This document shows, one piece after another, positions 20,961-31,321 of a stretch of 64,000 bases of DNA (position 1 is its first letter; each line of letters begins with the position of its first letter). Below the pieces are notes generated by a model. The model was not told the origin of the DNA. It ran no database searches and saw only the letters and a list, made by a program, of their open reading frames with translations. Location: the NCBI GenBank assembly GCA_040285825.1, contig JAUPSS010000007.1:1834689-1898688 (forward strand). Direction: 5' to 3'. The translations under genes and the position numbers were made by a program. Source of the stretch: Eukaryota sp. TZLM1-RC (taxonomy: Eukaryota > Metamonada: BaSk clade).

Positions 20961-21814
20961 GATTAATGCTGAGGTCATCAATGAATTTTTCTCTTCCTTT
21001 CAATTCTTTTGCAGTTACTTTGTATTTTTCAAGTTTATTCTAGATTGAATGAGCTATACTGCTACTCAATCAGTCTCGATGCTAGACATGATCTATTTTG
21101 AATTTTCTGAATACAGTTTTGTGTTGTTAATCTTGCCCATTTTCAACATAGTGACTTAAGAACAAATCACCACTTTGGTGATTACATTGACAAGACAACC
21201 TGTGACCAAGAATGTTCCTCTGTTTGGCAAAGAACAAGTCCAACAAACATTTCTTGTCAATTCTGATGTAGGAATGTATACAAGATTGTTTCAGAAGCAG
21301 AGCATGAAAGTTTACTTTCTTCCTCTTCTTTAAAAAAACAATTATATATTGTTTGTATCTTATTATATTAAATTAATAATGTAGAACTTGGGCCTCTTGA
21401 ATACAAATTAATTTCTGACCCAAAATCAAATTAAAACTTTTGGAACAAGTTTGTCTTTAAAATGTTTGTGATAGAATTCCAACAATGGCGATTTTGTAAA
21501 ACTGTATTTGTCTTTGGGCTAATTGAACTTCCTTCCTCCAAGACGTAATTACAAGAAAAATGCCACGAAAGAATTGCGTTTCAATTTTTGGTGAAATAAC
21601 ATTAGAGTGTGATTCAATAAGGTGCAAAAAATACCCACAAATGAATTCCAAACCAACAGTGGAAATTTTCTGACACACAATTAGTACCTCATGATGCCGT
21701 TAGGCAGAAGTACCAAAGAAGAAAAGACAGAAAAGAGTCCTTTTTAAAGATACCTGTTCTTGAAAAAGTGCCACGTCATCACGTGAATTCCTCATATGTT
21801 TTATTCTAGTTTAG
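20961..21814. other. Gene-free spacer in the mobile-element island
   Basis: About 850 bp with no convincing coding frame. The longest (21678-21457, minus, 73 codons) has no recognisable features. A piece near 21769 (GCCACGTCATCACGTGA) resembles the middle of the 111-bp LTR further on and may be a scrap of an older LTR. Confidence 0.4.
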
Positions 21815-22277
21815 AAGTTTTGTTGACTTTGTTTCATGTAATGTTGCAAATGATACTTTGGTTCACAGAAGAAAACTTAATCCTGTGGCTGCTCTGGATT
21901 TAAAAGCAAAAGAGAAACATAGAAAATATGATAAAGATATTGAAGAGGCTAATGTCGATAGAAATACACAGCTGGTTTTTATTGCTTTCCCATTTTCGAT
22001 AAATGGAAGATTATCAGTTGAAGCAGAAACTTTTTTGGATGACTTCCAAAAAATGGTGCAAGAAAAAACAATGAAAAGATTTGACATATTTTTATGGCGT
22101 TCACGGATTCAATTTGCCATTATTAATAGATTACCACGTTTTTTCAATCGAATAAGAGAAGCTTTGGCTAGACAGCAAGCAGATGCAGATCAAGATTTTG
22201 TAGAGGAAATCTTGGTTCAATGATAGTCGTCCCATTAGTATTGAGTTATTATAATTAAATGTGCAAATTCAATAAAT
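21815..22277 (+). mobile_element. LINE-like retrotransposon, family B, 3' fragment
   Basis: The longest clean family B 3' end. Frame 21858-22223 is open for 121 codons (LNPVAALDLKAKEKHRKYDK, VFIAFPFSINGRLSVEAETF, ALARQQADADQDFVEEILVQ), followed by the standard 3' UTR ending AATTCAATAAATA. The 3' part is almost identical to the nested copy at 19.2 kb, implying recent activity. I see no clear target duplication. Confidence 0.8.
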
Positions 22278-22584
22278 ACAAAGTTTAACCTAGTTTATTT
22301 TAGAAATGTGATTGATCCTGGCGATAAGCACAATACAGAATATTGGAAAAATTGTTTTTGTCAAAGTGTACTTTGACAGTCATTATTCGACAATACAATA
22401 GAGCCCAAATCACAAATGCTTCAAATCAAACAACATATTGCACTACCAACAGGTAGTCATGTTTAAAGAAAAATTGATTGGAATCAAATTTAATGGTCGT
22501 GGAGAACTCATAAATAATGTTTTCTGTTTGAAAGAAATGTTATTGTTAGAATCACAACAACTAGTTGAAAACATTCTGAAAATG

Positions 22585-22695
22585 TGTTGGTTTCCACTGC
22601 AGTGACCAAAGGAAAAGCTTTATTAAATTACAAATACTAAACTTAAACTATCGCCACGTCATCACACGTGATTTGATGTTATCCAACATCTAACA
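22585..22695 (-). repeat. LTR (3' LTR of the minus-strand element)
   Basis: 111 bp, TGTTGG at one end and ATCTAACA at the other in plus-strand reading; identical base for base with 23667-23777. The inner part contains the palindrome-like ACGTCATCACACGTGA. Confidence 0.93.
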
Positions 22696-23582
22696 CTACC
22701 CCTTCTTCACTCTTCTTCTTCAGTGATGGGGAAATCCTTGTTAATGGATTGAGTACAAGTTCATACAGCTCTTCTTCTGAAGAATCACTATCATAAATAT
22801 TCAGCGCGTCTCCAAGGCATGAGTCAGAACAGTTATTGATATCTGCTTCATTAACAGCACAAAGTACAGTGTTCACCTGTTCTAGTTCTCTAATACTATG
22901 AACATGAGCGGATCTTTTGACATCAAAAGTTTGGGCATTACCATTGCGAAGAGGACAATTAACAGCAATATGACCAGGCTTATGGCATCTGTAACAAGTT
23001 TTGGCAGCAATATCTGTATTTCTGACGGCAGAACGAGTACTTGTATTAGATATGGATCCTGACCAAACTTTAGATCTATCATGGTCAACAATTTCGTCGG
23101 TAGCAACTTTCACAAGGGTTTTGAAATCAGGTAAGTTGGTCATTAATACGGGACACAAGGGATTCAGCCAGACCTTTAGGAGCAATACCAGCAGCAAATC
23201 GTTTCATGAAAACATTATTCGGAATGGCGAGGCCTTCAGCCTTTTCCTTCACCTTCAGAAAGTTTCTGAGGTAATCATTCATTCTTTTTCTGGCACTAGG
23301 GATTTTCACGTTCATTTTCAACCGAGAGACCGTCTCGTTGAAAGCTTCATAGGACGGAAAATTGTTTAGCGATTTCAAATAGTTGAGCAACACACTATCG
23401 GAAGTCTTCACCTTAGGTTCATACAACTCTAAGGACTTCAAAATGAAGGGATCTACAGAGAGCCTTAAGGAAACAACTTTGGTGCTATCAGTGACAGACT
23501 GATACACTTCAAACTCGCTTAAAAACATACATACATCTTCCTCGGACAGCGAGGTCAGATAGGGACGGTCGACAGGACGCAT
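22679..23582 (-). CDS. Gag-like protein with CCHC zinc knuckle, +1 frame change
   Basis: The first frame (23582-23127) starts MRPVDRPYLTSLSEEDVCMF and is a helical capsid-like segment of about 150 residues. A second frame continues from about 23140 to the end near 22680, with CYRCHKPGHIAVNC, a canonical CX2CX4HX4C nucleocapsid knuckle, and an acidic tail. The zero frame reads CTT ACC TGA; skipping one A after CTT gives CCT GAT and enters the second frame. This resembles the +1 slip of Ty1-type elements, but here it splits Gag itself, so a simple 1-nt lesion is equally possible. The second frame extends 17 bp into the 3' LTR. Confidence 0.75.
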
Positions 23583-23666
23583 CGCACGGCTTTACCAAAG
23601 GCAGTTACAAGAACAGTGACGGGTCTGAAACAGGGACAAGGACAGGGATAGGGACAATAACGTTAT

Positions 23667-23777
23667 TGTTGGTTTCCACTGCAGTGACCAAAGGAAAAGC
23701 TTTATTAAATTACAAATACTAAACTTAAACTATCGCCACGTCATCACACGTGATTTGATGTTATCCAACATCTAACA
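23667..23777 (-). repeat. LTR (5' LTR of the minus-strand element)
   Basis: 111-bp repeat identical to 22585-22695; AATG follows directly as the target duplication. It lies 84 bp upstream (minus sense) of the gag start codon. Confidence 0.93.
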
Positions 23778-23781
23778 AATG

Positions 23782-24136
23782 ATTCTGAATTCAATAGTTT
23801 TCACAGAGGGTCGATCCAAACTTTCTCATAATGAACACCAAATGTCCCAACCTACTGAAGCCTGTTTCAGCATAAAGTAATAAAGTAGGGCGTGAACTTT
23901 GATACCAAAACAATTAGTGATTGTGAAAACCAATACTCAAACTAACCAAACATTAGTTATCAAGACATAATTTGTGAGAAACTTTAGTTGAGTGACTTTA
24001 TTATATACAAAACTTCATTCAAAAAATCAATAAACACAAAATACACCATTTCCAACAACAAAAAGTATCCATAGCAATGAATACTAAAGATGATTGCAAC
24101 CTCAGAACAATTAACCAAACTGCCGCTAACAAATAG
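23782..24136. other. Intergenic, no gene seen
   Basis: About 355 bp between the LTR element and the 3' end of the YPEL gene. It is AT-rich, with no coding frame or repeat that I recognise. Confidence 0.5.
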
Positions 24137-24490
24137 CTAGTCATCGTCTTCTTCACGTGAATCCACAACGAACTCACACTCAAGCACAAACTTGTTGATT
24201 TTGTACTGTTGGTCAGGTTGAACAGTGGCTAAATACCTCCAACCCAGAATCAAGTCACATTGATCACAAATGACATCCACAATGTCATGTTTTCCAGTGA
24301 TCATCATCCTTTGTTGGACATCACCATACGAAACGTTAACACAATGGTCTACCAGTAAGGCTGGTCCCGAAGAGCCAGTGAAATTCTCAGAAAGTATATG
24401 CCGAGTATAAGCCACTTCATTTCCACACTCAACACAGCAAAGCACTCCGTGAGGTGAGAACAAGGAATGAAAAGGTATTAGTCTTCCCAT
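24137..24490 (-). CDS. Yippee-like protein
   Basis: A 117-residue protein covering one complete Yippee domain. Two zinc-binding CxxC pairs are visible (CVECG near residue 20 and CDQCD near 76), plus the family signatures ENFTGSSGPALL, VNVSYGDVQQRMMITGKHDI and LGWRYLAT. Length and order match YPEL proteins, small zinc proteins of the centrosome/nucleolus and of GID/CTLH-type ubiquitin ligases, with a fold close to cereblon's thalidomide-binding domain. The exact role cannot be read from sequence. The acidic end (REEDDD) is unusual but minor. Confidence 0.95.
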   Translation of the reverse strand: MGRLIPFHSLFSPHGVLCCVECGNEVAYTRHILSENFTGSSGPALLVDHCVNVSYGDVQQRMMITGKHDIVDVICDQCDLILGWRYLATVQPDQQYKINKFVLECEFVVDSREEDDD

Positions 24491-25264
24491 ACAAGTGTGT
24501 AGATGTGATGGTATAGTGGAGTAACAATTTTAATAAATATTATTGTAATTCTGAAGTTTTATTCTGGGAACATTCACATTTTAAAACTCAACCAAAAACC
24601 TAAACTAATACCTTTACCTACTCAAAACCCCATTAATTGAATGATAGTTGAATGATGGGAAATTTTGACTATTTGGAATTTATATCAATTAATTCATTAA
24701 ATTCATTTTTTAGTTCTTGGTTGAATGTTCATATATCTAAGACTGGTAATAAATAAATTGCAAGTGTTTTGACTCGATTGTGAGGAAACTTGAAGACCAT
24801 AGACGCAAAACAGTCTTGATGAAAACACCTTCCATACAACAAGAGATGCAATGTGTACGTAGATGTAATACTGGAGTTTACCATATGAATACTGATTTAA
24901 CGTTTCTCACGAAAAGTACTCACTTTTCGCCCCATTTTAAAGACGAACACAACAATGGTTATCGTATTCAGTTTTGTTCAACGGAAATGAGCTTCCTGAT
25001 TTGTTTTTACAACTTTGCCTGGAACCAGGGAAACTAATACACCACTTTGAATATCAAACAGACATAAACGTCCACAGGTGGTTTTTTAGACCATGAGAAT
25101 GTGATTTTGTCTGTTGTCTAAATCTAGCCATTAGGTTATTCCAGCACCTGTTTTTGTTTTAAGAAAGTATCCGTTGACCATTATAATTATAATTCAAAAG
25201 CGCGATACACAAAGGGCTCCACTTTACAGGTATTGTTTTACCTAGACTAATTTTGACTCTGTTA
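24491..25264. other. Intergenic, no gene seen
   Basis: About 770 bp. The plus-strand frame 24780-25037 (85 codons) has no recognisable motif and no homologue that I know. TCGCCCCATTTT at 24927 also occurs near 9936 before the RCC1-BTB gene; I cannot say whether that matters. Confidence 0.4.
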
Positions 25265-25405
25265 ATAGGACACTAGGTTTTTCAATCGAATTAGAGAAGC
25301 TTTAGCTAGACAACAAGCAGATTAAGATTTTGTAGAGGAAATTTTGGTTCAATGAATTTAGTCCTATTAGTTATGAGATTGTTTTGTCAAGTGTGTAAGT
25401 TTAAT
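25265..25405 (+). mobile_element. LINE-like retrotransposon, family B, about 140-bp 3' scrap
   Basis: Matches the last part of family B (GGTTTTTCAATCGAATTAGA through GAAATTTTGGTTCAATGA) and its 3' UTR (TCAAGTGTGTAAGTTTAATAAA). It is strongly truncated and older than the near-identical copies at 19.2 and 22 kb, with a stop in the coding part. Confidence 0.75.
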
Positions 25406-25682
25406 AAAAGTTACAACGGGCACAAGAATTAAAACAATATTGGAGATATTCAATATGAAATTAAAGAACCTAATTGGAAAAATTTTATGTAAAATGAAAA
25501 TTTTAACTTAAGCAGAAAAACAAGTCAACATGAACAATCATAATAGCACAATATTAAATACTCCAACAGCTGTGCTTCAGTACTTTGACTGAATCATGTT
25601 ACCGTTCAGAAATTCTAGAACCAAAAAGATGAATGACTTTTCCAAAACATTTATCCAGCCTACGAGATTATTTACAAATACG

Positions 25683-26897
25683 CTATTTTTTAAACCATTT
25701 GGGCATTTTCCTAGTCGACGCTTGCTTAACAGGTTGTGACGTATCAATTGTATGAGTTTTGGGTTTAATTTCTCCAGATACAATAACCTCCTTGAACTGC
25801 TCATCGAAAACAAAAAGGTCCGTTTCCACTTCTTCTTCCCATACAAGTCTCAACAATGAAGCAGGCGAAAGCCCAGCATCGTGTAAAGAAAGGTCCAGAG
25901 ATTCCAATGGCCTCGGCGGAACCCCACCGAGGAGAGAAAACTTCGTGGATGATAGTGAAGGTGATAAAATACCTCGGATCCAATCAAAAATTCGAGAAAC
26001 ACCTACACTACTGGGAAAAATTGTTTGAGCACTCCAATTGCCAGGAAAAACTACCTTGATTAGGGTTGACCTGTAGTAAATTTTAGGTTTAACTTTCTTG
26101 GACACTACTGTTGTCAACTTCTCTACCTCTGCTCTACTACTAGACTGAAGAGCCATGGCATCCCCAGCAGATAACTTAAAGAACTCATCTGGAAGTGAAG
26201 GTGGCCCTGCAATGTAGCTTTGAGGACTGTATAATGTAGTATGATTTAGTGGATCATCATCAACTTCTTGACCGACATACTTTGGCTGAGGTTTAGGTTT
26301 TGCTGTAAGTTCTGTTCGTTTTGAAGTTCGTTCTATTAGTGTTGGTTGTGGAGAATCAAGAACTGCAGGAGAAGAACTGGTGCCGGTTTCCTCAAGTTTA
26401 GGGGCTTCACCCCAATAAACATGTAATAAAATAGACCCTGCGGTAACTCCAAGCGAATCTAGTGTGTATTTACCTAAATCAGTCATCCCAATGACGCGAT
26501 CTCCATGTGAGACAGTGATGGGACCTCTATCCATAACCAAAGGAACATTCAATGTCTCAACAATATTGTACAAAGTAGTGTTTGGTGGAAAAGATCCAAA
26601 AACTCTAGGTTCTTCGCCCAAGGGCGCTATGGCTACTGATATGGAAGGTGTTGTAGAAGTTTGCACAGTAGGTTTGTTCACTTCTATCACTTCTAATCTG
26701 GTATGTGAAGGAACACCTGAAAATCGAGTTTGAACATTGGGATCAAGTACCCTTCGCAAATGTTTTAGTTTGAGGTTATCCGGTTCAATACTCCATTGCT
26801 CACATGCTCTGATTAAGGCATGTCCGATCGGTTCAGCAGGAGCTAGTCTAACTACTGCCTTTTTCCCTCTGTATGTAACAGTGAGAGGTGTGGTCAT
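25683..26897 (-). CDS. ASPL/TUG-type UBX protein (p97/VCP adaptor)
   Basis: A 404-residue homologue of ASPSCR1 (TUG/UBX4). The N-terminus is a TUG ubiquitin-like domain (about 5-75: YRGKKAVVRLAPAEPIGHAL, WSIEPDNLKLKHLRRVLDPN), followed by a second ubiquitin-like region (about 90-160). The hallmark LPDEFFKLSAGDAM comes before the C-terminal UBX domain (about 270-355), and the tail motif KMPKWFKK matches the family's conserved KVPKWLK end. ASPL binds p97 hexamers and in animals and yeast affects their assembly and membrane cargo. It is single-exon. A Fanzor relic ends about 80-90 bp before the ATG, with ACAACATCTGTAAGA directly before it. Confidence 0.88.
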   Translation of the reverse strand: MTTPLTVTYRGKKAVVRLAPAEPIGHALIRACEQWSIEPDNLKLKHLRRVLDPNVQTRFSGVPSHTRLEVIEVNKPTVQTSTTPSISVAIAPLGEEPRVFGSFPPNTTLYNIVETLNVPLVMDRGPITVSHGDRVIGMTDLGKYTLDSLGVTAGSILLHVYWGEAPKLEETGTSSSPAVLDSPQPTLIERTSKRTELTAKPKPQPKYVGQEVDDDPLNHTTLYSPQSYIAGPPSLPDEFFKLSAGDAMALQSSSRAEVEKLTTVVSKKVKPKIYYRSTLIKVVFPGNWSAQTIFPSSVGVSRIFDWIRGILSPSLSSTKFSLLGGVPPRPLESLDLSLHDAGLSPASLLRLVWEEEVETDLFVFDEQFKEVIVSGEIKPKTHTIDTSQPVKQASTRKMPKWFKK

Positions 26898-26974
26898 TCT
26901 TACAGATGTTGTCTGTAGATAAGATAAAATAAGTGTCTTTTACACTGATGAAGAGGGACTGAGTTTTTTGAGAA

Positions 26975-27262
26975 GTGGATTTTCTCCTTGATACCTTCAT
27001 CAATCTTGGCTCTCTGTAGGTATACTGGTACCTCTTCACTATTTACATTGTGCGTTTTTTCTAAGCATTTCTATCTCTATTCCACAAACTTTCGCATGAT
27101 TTCCACATAGACATCTGATTCCTCTTTCATGGCCTTGGATTTCTACACCATCGGAACGTTTCAACTGTTTTCTCCATTTTCTTACAGTTGAAACAACGTC
27201 AACAACTGGGTCGAAACTCATCAAATTAAAAGACTTTATAACCAGCCTTCTCAAACCTTTTT
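26975..27262 (-). mobile_element. Fanzor/TnpB-type nuclease relic 2, C-terminal part, upstream of ASPL gene
   Basis: Decayed minus-strand sequence clearly homologous to the relic before DIS3. Reading across stops gives KAGYKVF, DEFRPSC, RCFNCKKMEKTVETFRWC, NPRP, WKSC and SLWNRDRNA: the DEFRTS / CxxC / CxxC / RDxNA pattern of the TnpB-Fanzor C-terminus. After the coding remnant a shared non-coding stretch (GCCAAGATTGATGAAGGT) extends to about 26975. Same orientation as the downstream gene. Confidence 0.75.
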
Positions 27263-27785
27263 TTTGGTAGGTTGAACACGATGTTTACCTATTCCGAGTT
27301 ATAACACCCACCACCAATATCTTACAAAGCAAGTATCTCTTCATCCCCACCTAAATGTAATAATTCATTCTATTATGACACATGAACTTCTAATGATTAC
27401 TTTGAGAAGGATAGGCTTTGTAGAGATATTGTCAGAATCTCGATGATTATCATAAAATAAAGAAGAAAAATTAATTGTACTAGAATGATCACCTACTCGA
27501 TTAACCAGGATCATTTTTTCAATAATAAAAAAGTTTAGACAGAAAAAAATCGAGTATTGAAAACCCAAAAGTGACTGTTATTTAGGAGAAAAACAAATAG
27601 ACAGGTTGTTTTGCACGAATAAATATGTGAAAGAAAGATTTATAAACAGCGATTCAAACACCTAAACCCAAGTTAATCTCATTACATAAACTCAAAGGTT
27701 TCAAAAAATCAAACAAAAACCCAAAAGAAAAAACCACAATAGGAAACAAAAAGCCAAAAAAATACTGTACAAAGAAAATTACCGA
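27263..27785. other. Intergenic, no gene seen
   Basis: About 520 bp between the Fanzor relic and the PP2C stop codon. It is AT-rich; the only frame of note (27568-27365, minus) has no motif. It presumably holds the PP2C 3' UTR. Confidence 0.45.
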
Positions 27786-28757
27786 TTAAAACAAAGCAGC
27801 AATAACAGACACATTGTCCGTCGTACCTCTTTCAAGGGAAATCCTGACAATGGCATCAGCCACTGATCTTGCTCCCTTTGACTTGAACTTATGAACTATA
27901 TCCCTGATGTGTTCATCTGAGAGCACGTCCGTAACACCGTCGCAGACCAGTACCAATGCTTCATCGTGTTCAGTAAGTATTGTACTTTTAATAAATGGAT
28001 CAGCAGAAACAGCAGGTTTCAACAAGCCATCTCCCAGTGCACGGGTAACAGCCAAGCTTCCATTAACCCTTCCAGACAGGATAAATCCGCCCGCATTACA
28101 AACCCTTTCGTATTCGGTGGGGTTATCAGGTCTATGGCTTTCTGTGAGCTGAACCACCCTTGATCCAGCAATCAAAAATGCATGGGAATCTCCTGCATTT
28201 GCAACAGTTAGTATCATTGGTGGAGGACAGTCATCATCAGTATCCGTACCAGAATCAGGTTCAGGAGCTTGATGTTTAGATTTGGAAGTAAATGAGGTAT
28301 TACTGGGGTAGAGAAGAGCAGAAAGAGCGGTACATCCCACTACATCATGCCCCAGATCCAGAGCCTCCTCATCTGTGCGGAGATATGCACCCTGGAGCGC
28401 CTCTTGGACAGAGCTTCCAGTTTTGAGAGATCCAGCTATGTATTTGTGGACTCGTCTAGCGGCGTATTCAGCTGTCTCGCTACCACCATGACCATCATGC
28501 AGTCCAAGGTAAGTCCAGGCGGAATGACCAAAAAAACCATCGATTACAACATGTGCATCTTCCATGGTTTGGCGAAATGCTGGATTTTGTTCGCTTGAAA
28601 CACCGACATCACGGACACAAGAAAGAGTACTATCATTATACCTGGCTAATAAACCAGATGTAGGGGTAGAAGATCCAGATGAAGGAGCTGTTGGTATTTT
28701 AGGCTGTGGGCTGGATTTTCTAGAAGGAACCTTCTTCTTGCGTAAACCTTTGAACAT
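27786..28757 (-). CDS. PP2C-family (PPM) serine/threonine phosphatase
   Basis: A 323-residue metal-dependent phosphatase. The ordered motifs are all present: FRQTMEDAHVV, LHDGHGGSETAEYAARRVH (metal-binding Asp-Gly), NAGDSHAFLIAG, SLAVTRALGD, LVLVCDGVTDVL (metal Asp) and GTTDNVSVIAALF at the C-terminus. The usual CDGLWDV is CDGVTDV here, with both key Asp residues kept. Residues 1-50 are a basic, Ser/Pro-rich lead without domains, and an acidic loop with repeated Asp lies in the middle (about 170-185). It is single-exon; its substrate is unknown. Confidence 0.93.
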   Translation of the reverse strand: MFKGLRKKKVPSRKSSPQPKIPTAPSSGSSTPTSGLLARYNDSTLSCVRDVGVSSEQNPAFRQTMEDAHVVIDGFFGHSAWTYLGLHDGHGGSETAEYAARRVHKYIAGSLKTGSSVQEALQGAYLRTDEEALDLGHDVVGCTALSALLYPSNTSFTSKSKHQAPEPDSGTDTDDDCPPPMILTVANAGDSHAFLIAGSRVVQLTESHRPDNPTEYERVCNAGGFILSGRVNGSLAVTRALGDGLLKPAVSADPFIKSTILTEHDEALVLVCDGVTDVLSDEHIRDIVHKFKSKGARSVADAIVRISLERGTTDNVSVIAALF

Positions 28758-29608
28758 ATAAGTTATCGATGGAGGTCGAAGAAGAGAAGAGAAGTTGAAA
28801 TTTAATCAACTATAAGAATTATGCATCAACCATCTTTTTCAAGTGATGCCACAAAGCACAGCACCCCTGAGATTCTGTTTCTCCCATCTGAGGAGTTTCT
28901 CCCTCTTCTTTCTCTTCTTTTTTCTCAATGTCCTGCACATTTGACATGCTTTTAAATACGCAGGTTGACTTCCAGACACTTAATATACGTGCTTCTTAGG
29001 ACAGCAAGGTCAGAGCTGTTTGGACCTGTATGTTATTTCAACATTTAGTCTTTATTCCTGGAGAATTAAATTTAGTTTTTAAATGATTAATAAAACAGAT
29101 GACGAACTAGGAATGTAACTCTTTAAATCCTAGATCAGTGAAAAAACAGACTGACAGTATACTTTTCATAATAACGACCAAGAGGTAATAGAGCAGAGGA
29201 CAATCAAGGAACGACACTGTTAAAAATGAACGAACAATTCTATTCTGCCAATATCAAAAACTGTTTTTGTACATTGTTTTAACTCTCTACAAAAACATCA
29301 ACGCGACACAAAGCAATGGGTTTCAAGTGGGACAAGTGATGAGAAGACAGTTGTACAAAGGAGAGAATGAGTGTGAGACTGGACATTCAAGGATAACAGC
29401 ATAGCTTTATATTTATAATAGACTTATATCAAACCCAACACCAAAAAAGAGGCAATGCGAGAAATTGGGTTTCTTAAATTTCACAAACAATATCCGCTAT
29501 GAAAGTTGAAGATTAACTCATGATATTTCATGACATTGAAACAGTAACTTTATGTTAATTTATGTTTTTTGTATTTAAATTTAAAATTTTTAAAATAATA
29601 CTGTACAT
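28758..29608. other. Long intergenic spacer
   Basis: About 850 bp between the PP2C start and the MORN gene's stop. A short plus-strand frame from ATG 28821 (45 codons, ending QCPAHLTCF) could be a first exon of a small divergent gene, because several GT...AG pairs of 34-36 nt follow, but I could not assemble a convincing product. Otherwise nothing is seen. Confidence 0.35.
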
Positions 29609-30696
29609 TTAACTATCAACATTCTGCCATATTGAATTCGGACAAAACTCAAATGCCAAGCATTCCCGCAGCTTTGAATCTACCCAATTTCCAATCAAAA
29701 CGTGCCCACCTTCCAAAAACAGCTTGCCCTTACCATGTCGCCTTCCTCCCTTCCACTCACCTTCATATTTCTCATTGCCACTTGTTAGCACTCCAAAACC
29801 TTCCCTTTTATCATCAACCCACTCGCCTTCATAAATGTTTCCATTATGGTATTTTAAAACTCCAAAACCATTAGCACAGTCGTTTTTCCATTCACCAGTG
29901 TATAAATCACCATTCACATAACAAAGTTCACCATGACCTTCCTTCTTGGCCTTTACAAAATCCCCAATATACTTATCGCCGCCACTAAAATACAACTCAC
30001 CCTTACCATGGGCCAGGTCGTCCCTCCACTCTCCAACATACTTCTCCCCATTGACATAGGTTAAAGTACCCATTCCTTGCTTTTGGTCTTCCACCCAGTC
30101 ACCAACGTAAGTGTTTCCATTTGGGAAAGTGAAGGTGCCCTTGCCATTCATGCTACCGTTACGCCATTCACCTTCATAAACTGCACCGTCAGCGTAAAAG
30201 TACTTACCAAAACCATGGAACACTCCCTCTACAAAACCACCCGTGTACTTCTCGACAGTATGACCATCTTCATCCACATAGTTAATGGTTCCTTTTCCGT
30301 GTCGCTTATCTTGCTTCCATTCACCATTATATGAATCCCCATTAGTGTAAGTGTAAGTTCCGATACCATGAAACTTTCCAAACTGAAAGTCCCCCGAGTA
30401 GACATCACCATCTGCAAAGTAGAGGGTTCCTTGACCATGGAGAACCCCTTGCTCAAACATTCCTGGGGTGAAACAAATGAAAAGGAGGACAAACCTTCAT
30501 ATCTATTTCCATTGGGATAATTGGCGATACCTTTGCCTTGGATTACATCATTGACCCACGATCCAGAAAAAGTACCTCCATCCTTGTAATAGTAAGTGCC
30601 CGAACCTTCACGTTTTCCATGTACAAAATTACCTTCATAGCGTTCACCGTTAGAGTAGGACAGTTGTCCCACACCGTGCATGGTCCCGTTGTACAT
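29609..30696 (-). CDS. MORN-repeat protein (two exons)
   Basis: About thirteen MORN repeats of 23 residues, for example YSGDFQFGKFHGIGTYTYTN, YEGEWRNGSMNGKGTFTFPN and YVGEWRDDLAHGKGELYFSG. Exon 1 (30696-30495) and exon 2 (30462-29609) are joined by a 32-nt intron (GTTTGT...CCCCAG); the splice restores NRYEG|MFEQGVLHGQG in frame, 352 codons in all. MORN repeats bind phospholipids or act as spacers in membrane-associated and ciliary proteins (such as radial-spoke RSPH1), so either role is possible. The frame stays open upstream of the ATG at 30696 (GEHLYFNTLE) to about 30871, so the true start may lie in an earlier exon. Confidence 0.85.
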
Positions 30697-30766
30697 CCCT
30701 GGAGTTAATGAAGCACTAGAACATGCCTCCAGAGTATTGAAGTAGAGATGCTCCCCCTGAAGTCGA

Positions 30767-30921
30767 GGCTTCCAAGTCAGTTGAGTTACGCATATAAACA
30801 GATAAAGACTAAAATAGGAGTGAAGAATAGGGTCAGTGTGGAAAGGATGAAGCCAATCTAAGTAATTCCTTAGAACTTTTTAACTCTATTAGTTCATCAT
30901 CTGATACATCGTAAATCACGG
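30767..30921 (-). repeat. Segment duplicated at 62.3 kb, in the 5' region of the MORN gene
   Basis: 105 bp (30767-30871) are almost identical to 62320-62425. The homology resumes at 30910-30921 (ATCGTAAATCAC) after 38 extra bp that the distal copy lacks. On the minus strand these extra bases begin GTATCAG and end near TTCTAAG, like an intron. The frame reads NYLDWLHPFHTDPILHSYF and runs on into the MORN gene, so it may be its 5' coding part. Confidence 0.7.
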
Positions 30922-31063
30922 ATCTCCAATATCACCATTGTTGCTTCCAGAATATGTGCTCTGGCTTATACTGCATTTCTCCTTTCTGGTTTTATCAACA
31001 AACTATTCACAATACATCAAAGGAGTGTCCATGAGATAATAGACAATCTTGTTATATTAGTTT

Positions 31064-31321
31064 TTGCCTTCTTTTTTCCCTGGTGTTCCTTTCAGACATG
31101 TTGGAGTTGGATGCCTTCTGTTTTTGTGTGTTGGAATGTATGGACTCGGCTCTTCTATACCTGGCTTGCTCAAAATGCGTACAGAATCTGAGTTTTGGTT
31201 CATAACAGTAGGGTTCTCTGTATTCTTTCTGTTCATTGTCCCACTCAGTACATCATCATTAGCTTTCGTAACGTTCAGATTACGTCGCCATATAACTTAC
31301 TTCCGTGGTGCTTATTTGTAA
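31064..31321 (+). CDS. Small two-pass membrane protein, C-terminal exon (unrecognised)
   Basis: The frame encodes two clear hydrophobic helices, VGVGCLLFLCVGMYGLGSSI and FWFITVGFSVFFLFIVPLST, followed by a basic end FRLRRHITYFRGAYL. There is no ATG at its beginning, so an upstream exon is needed; a TATATTAG acceptor lies at 31053-31060. The topology (PFRHVG lead, helix, short loop, helix, Arg-rich tail) resembles TMEM230/TMEM134-type proteins, but that is only a suggestion. It could also be a chance frame. Confidence 0.35.
   Translation: MPSFFPGVPFRHVGVGCLLFLCVGMYGLGSSIPGLLKMRTESEFWFITVGFSVFFLFIVPLSTSSLAFVTFRLRRHITYFRGAYL

Larger units (their letters stand above)
22585..23777 (-). mobile_element. 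Very young, gag-only miniature LTR retrotransposon
   Basis: A 1,193-bp element bounded by two identical 111-bp direct repeats that start TG and end CA. AATG flanks it on both sides (22581-22584 and 23778-23781), a 4-bp target duplication (5 bp if one LTR base is reassigned). Read on the minus strand, the 3' LTR is preceded by a purine tract (GAAGAAGGGGTAG) fitting a polypurine primer, and the LTR contains AATAAAG, a polyadenylation-like signal. Only a Gag-like protein is encoded, with no protease, integrase or reverse transcriptase. Identical LTRs indicate a very recent insertion, so it must rely on enzymes from another element. Confidence 0.9.

Noticed and set aside
22278-22584. Coding frames between the family B fragment and the LTR element
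   Set aside because: Short, interrupted frames with no motif; treated as plain spacer of about 300 bp.
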